From JBAWAP01 sp049589355 (GTDB lineage Bacteria; Chloroflexota; Anaerolineae; VGOG01): a stretch of DNA of 14,839 nt. The position numbers were made by a program, and so were the translations under genes. The notes beneath the pieces were generated by a model. It saw only the letters and a list, made by a program, of their open reading frames with translations, did no database searches and was not told the DNA's origin. Positions 12,279-14,839 of the stretch are shown here, piece after piece (the stretch's first letter is position 1; every line of letters starts with the position of its first letter). The stretch covers positions 1 through 14,839 of the forward strand of contig JBAWAP010000070.1 of assembly GCA_049589355.1 (NCBI GenBank), read 5' to 3'.

Positions 12279-14468
12279 CTACGGCGTCTCTTTACGGATT
12301 AGTGGCAGGTACAGTTTCCAGGCGGAGTAGTAAGCGTACTTTAGGTTGCCATTGGTGCTATCATGGTAACTGATGTGCGGATACCCGTCCCCATCCAGGG
12401 CTAGCGAGGTGTATCCGCCGTCGTAACCCAGCCCTGTGTCTACGGTCTCGATGTGCCAGCCGAAGGCGTCCTGGTAGGCGTAATTCAGGTCGTAGTTGCT
12501 GTGGTAGCTGATGTGGGGATACCCGTTCCCATCCAGGGCCAGGGAGATCCAGTAGCCACCATCAGATAACCACACGCTGCACACAGTCTCGATGTGCCAG
12601 CCGGAGGCGTCTTGGTAGGCGTACTTCAGGTTGCCCAAACCGCTGTAACTGATATGTGGATATCCGCCCCTATCCAAGGCCAGGGAGGTGAACGGGCCCC
12701 CCTCGCTGTCCACGGTTTGGATGTGCCAGCCGGAGTCGTCCTGATAGGCATACTTCAGCTCGTTGTTCCACCAGTCGTGGTAGCTGATGTGCGGATACCC
12801 ACCCCTAGCCAGGGCTAAGGAGGTGTACGTGCCGACAAACCCCTCGCTGTCCACGGTCTCGACGTGCCAACCGGAGGCATCTTGGTAGGCATACTTCAGG
12901 TCGCCGTAAGGGTAGCCAGCGGAGTAACTGATGTGCGGGTAGCCGCCCTCATCCAGGGCCAGGGAAGTGTGCTCACCGACATCCCACTTACTGTCCACGG
13001 TCTCGATGTGCCAGCCGGAGGCGTCCTGGTAGGCATATTTCAGGTCGCTATTGCTGCTATCAAAGTAACTGATGTGTGGATGCCCGGTCTCATCCAGAGC
13101 TAGGGAGTTCCAGTCGCCTACCTCCCCCTCGCCGTCCACAGTCTCGATGTGCCAGCCGTAAGCATCCTGGTAGGCATACTTCAGGTTGCCGTTCCACCAG
13201 TCGTGGTAGCTGATGTGCGGATACCCGCTCCTATCCAGGGCCAGAGAGGTGTACTGACCGACTATCCCCCCGCTGCTGTCCACGATCTGGATGTGCCAGC
13301 CGGCGTTGTCCTGGTAGGCATACTTCAGCTCGTGGTAAGGAGGGCCGCCGGAGTAACTCATGTACAAATCCTCGCAGTAACCGATGTGCGGGTATCCGTT
13401 CCCATCTATAGCCAGAGAGGTGAACCAACTGACAACCCCACCGTCCTCCATGGTCTCGATGTGCCAGCCGGAGGTGTCCTGGTAAGCGTACTTCAGGTCG
13501 TCGCAATGGGAGCCACCGGAGTAATTCATATACAAATACCCGCAGTAGCTGATATGTGGGTACCCGCTCCTATCCAGAGCCAGGGAAGTGTCTGTGCCGC
13601 CCTCGCTGTCCACGGTCTCGATGTGCCAGCCAGAGGCGTCCAGGTAGGCGTATTTCAGGTCGTCGTCCTGCCAGTCGTGGTAGCTGATGTGCGGATACCC
13701 ACTCCCATCTAGGGCTAGAGAGGTGTCCCCGACGCTATCTCGCTCGCTGTCCACAATCTCGATGTGCCAGCCGGAAGCGTCTTGGTAGGCATATTTCAGA
13801 AGCTCATAAGGGTAGGCAGCAGAGTAACTGATGTGAGGATAGCCGCCCTCATCCAGGGCCAGAGAGGTGTAGGTGCCGACATCTCCCTCGCTGTCCACGG
13901 TCTGGATATGCCAGCCGGAGTCGTCTTGGTAGGCATACTTCAAGTCAGCGCTGCCCCATTCGTAGTAGCTGATGTGCGGATAGCTGCCCTCATCCAGGGC
14001 CAGAGAGGTGTAGGTGCCGACATTTCCCTCGCTGTCCACGGTTTGGATGTGCCAGCCTGAGTCGTCCTGGTAGGCATACTTCAGGTTGCCGTTCCACAAG
14101 TCGTAGTAGCTGATGTGCGGATAGCCATCTCCATCCAGGGCCAGGGAGGCATACTCGCCGACCCAAAGGGAGTCATCCACTGTCTGGTAGTACCAGCTTA
14201 CCCCATCGTGCCAGGCGTGGTAAAGATGATCTTCGCCGTAGGCGATGTGCGGGTGCCCTGCGGCATCCAGCCGCAAGCTGCGATCGGTCATCTCCGAGAA
14301 CTGCTTGGGGCAGTCCACACATTCGATCACCCATCCATCGGCACTGATGGGGGTTGCCTGAAGGCCCAGGAGTGGGCCAAGCAGGAAGGCCAGCATCAGT
14401 GGTAGGGATAAGGCTTTCCTCCAGTGCCTGCTCTGAACTGCATGCCTTGGTGAAAGTTTGTTTGTCAT
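12279..14468 (-). CDS. Secreted 14-repeat blade (beta-propeller-like) protein with PLIRKE tail
   Basis: 729 residues from ATG 14468, chosen for AGGAGG 8 nt upstream and a signal peptide (RHWRKALSLPLMLAFLLG...PISA). The mature protein is almost entirely ~46-residue repeats of the form LKYAYQD-x-SGWHIETVDSEG-x-VGTYTSLALD-xx-GYPHISYHD-xxx. I count 14 units; the first is degenerate. The pattern of short strands, the aspartate in SLALD and the PHISY core resemble BNR/Asp-box-like propeller blades. Fourteen would make two seven-bladed propellers, but this is inference. Units 6 and 7 share an extra insert (LYMNYSGG / LYMSYSGG). The end, AWKLYLPLIRKETP, matches the tail of the gene upstream. No enzyme motif is visible, so a binding or scaffold role is possible. 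No promoter was found in front of it; co-transcription with the upstream gene is likely. Confidence 0.88.
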   Translation of the reverse strand: MTNKLSPRHAVQSRHWRKALSLPLMLAFLLGPLLGLQATPISADGWVIECVDCPKQFSEMTDRSLRLDAAGHPHIAYGEDHLYHAWHDGVSWYYQTVDDSLWVGEYASLALDGDGYPHISYYDLWNGNLKYAYQDDSGWHIQTVDSEGNVGTYTSLALDEGSYPHISYYEWGSADLKYAYQDDSGWHIQTVDSEGDVGTYTSLALDEGGYPHISYSAAYPYELLKYAYQDASGWHIEIVDSERDSVGDTSLALDGSGYPHISYHDWQDDDLKYAYLDASGWHIETVDSEGGTDTSLALDRSGYPHISYCGYLYMNYSGGSHCDDLKYAYQDTSGWHIETMEDGGVVSWFTSLAIDGNGYPHIGYCEDLYMSYSGGPPYHELKYAYQDNAGWHIQIVDSSGGIVGQYTSLALDRSGYPHISYHDWWNGNLKYAYQDAYGWHIETVDGEGEVGDWNSLALDETGHPHISYFDSSNSDLKYAYQDASGWHIETVDSKWDVGEHTSLALDEGGYPHISYSAGYPYGDLKYAYQDASGWHVETVDSEGFVGTYTSLALARGGYPHISYHDWWNNELKYAYQDDSGWHIQTVDSEGGPFTSLALDRGGYPHISYSGLGNLKYAYQDASGWHIETVCSVWLSDGGYWISLALDGNGYPHISYHSNYDLNYAYQDAFGWHIETVDTGLGYDGGYTSLALDGDGYPHISYHDSTNGNLKYAYYSAWKLYLPLIRKETP
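12342..14270 (-). repeat. Tandem ~140-bp coding repeats (14 units)
   Basis: The unit is recognisable at DNA level. On the plus strand, blocks such as tagctgatgtgcggata and tcgatgtgccagccgga recur about every 130-160 bp across the gene. Conservation of third codon positions implies recent duplication or ongoing homogenisation. Confidence 0.85.
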
Positions 14469-14493
14469 CTTTTCTCCCTCCTGAAAATGACAA

Positions 14494-14514
14494 CAGTGAT
14501 CAGTTGCCAGTTGT
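14494..14514. repeat. Heptad tandem repeat, 3 copies (CAGTNNN)
   Basis: CAGTGAT, CAGTTGC, CAGTTGT in the 65-bp gap between the right-edge gene and the blade-repeat gene. It has the same CAGT-led unit as the array in the riboswitch leader. Confidence 0.75.
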
Positions 14515-14533
14515 TTGCCAAGGGGCAAGTCGG

Positions 14534-14839
14534 TTATGGTGCCTCCTTACGGATCAGCGGCCAGTACACTTCCCAGGCGATAGCCCCCACGCGCTCCAAC
14601 TGCAGGCCGTCCAGGGTGACCTCCAGGGTGAATGGAACGCCAAGCATGGCGCCTGCTGCTGGCTTGAGGTGCAGGGCGTAGCTACCGTTGGCATCAGCGA
14701 TGTTGGCGGCTAGCACCTGGCTGCCGTCGGCGAAGACGGCTGGCCCACTCATGGTGGCGGTGAGGGTGGTAGGGGTGGTGATGTTGCCATATACCACGTC
14801 CACCGTTGCACCACGAGGCGTGAGCAACAGTGGGCGGCC
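14534..14839 (-). CDS. C-terminal part of a secreted beta-sandwich protein (start beyond window)
   Basis: 101 codons open from the right edge to TAA at 14534-14536. The visible part (VDVVYGNITTPTTLTATM, YALHLKPAAG, FTLEVTLDGLQ) reads as alternating strands, like a cohesin-fold or Ig-like beta-sandwich, but the fragment is too short to name. It ends AWEVYWPLIRKEAP, nearly the same tail as the next gene downstream. The AAGGAGG in its last codons lies about 60 nt from the next start, too far to act as its ribosome site. Probably co-transcribed with the blade-repeat gene. Confidence 0.75.
   Translation of the reverse strand, partial: GRPLLLTPRGATVDVVYGNITTPTTLTATMSGPAVFADGSQVLAANIADANGSYALHLKPAAGAMLGVPFTLEVTLDGLQLERVGAIAWEVYWPLIRKEAP

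Noticed and set aside
12342..14270. CRISPR-like array
   Set aside because: The regularly repeated DNA is a coding repeat of ~140 bp whose repeats and intervening parts are both translated in one frame; there are no short identical repeats with unique spacers.

Overview
The window looks like a chromosomal segment of an uncultured member of the Chloroflexota (Anaerolineae-like). This is inferred from the high GC content, large secreted proteins, a Thr/Pro-rich C-terminal linker, dockerin-like modules in unrelated proteins, a shared C-terminal Y-x-PLIRKE tail, many short interspersed repeats inside genes, and a possibly leaderless repair gene. No rRNA or marker gene confirms the taxonomy.

Left two thirds (1-9400, minus strand): a run of four secreted-protein genes, transcribed right to left. 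First is a propeller / beta-sandwich / metallophosphoesterase / dockerin protein (6662-9112). It overlaps a right-handed beta-helix / dockerin protein (4951-6672). Next come an SGNH-type hydrolase / beta-helix / dockerin protein (2049-4826) and an alpha/beta-hydrolase esterase with a Thr-Pro linker that runs off the left edge (1-1925). Ahead of the first gene lies a complete regulatory leader: a consensus TTGACA-N17-TATAAT promoter, an RNA with the sequence core and GNRA-capped stem of a cyclic-di-GMP-I (GEMM) riboswitch, a five-copy heptad repeat array, and an antiterminator/terminator pair ending in a T-run. The window therefore suggests that a second messenger of the sessile/motile switch controls a set of dockerin-bearing extracellular proteins.

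Middle (9418-12249): two DNA repair genes converge. mutM/fpg (plus strand) starts almost at its predicted transcription start, and its -35 box overlaps the -35 box of the riboswitch promoter. uvrC (minus strand) ends 6 bp from the mutM stop. MutM has a C-terminal tail made from a GC-rich palindromic repeat, and UvrC carries an in-frame heptad-repeat insertion.

Right part (12279-14839, minus strand): a secreted protein built of 14 nearly identical blade-like repeats, 29 bp upstream of uvrC, preceded by the C-terminal end of another secreted protein that enters from the right edge. Both end in the same short tail.

Short repeats recur throughout: period-7 arrays (five sites), a 97-bp REPIN-like inverted pair, a 24-bp-period coding repeat, and GC-rich palindromes. 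Several lie at domain boundaries or inside regulatory RNA. All calls are made by reading the sequence; no database searches were run.
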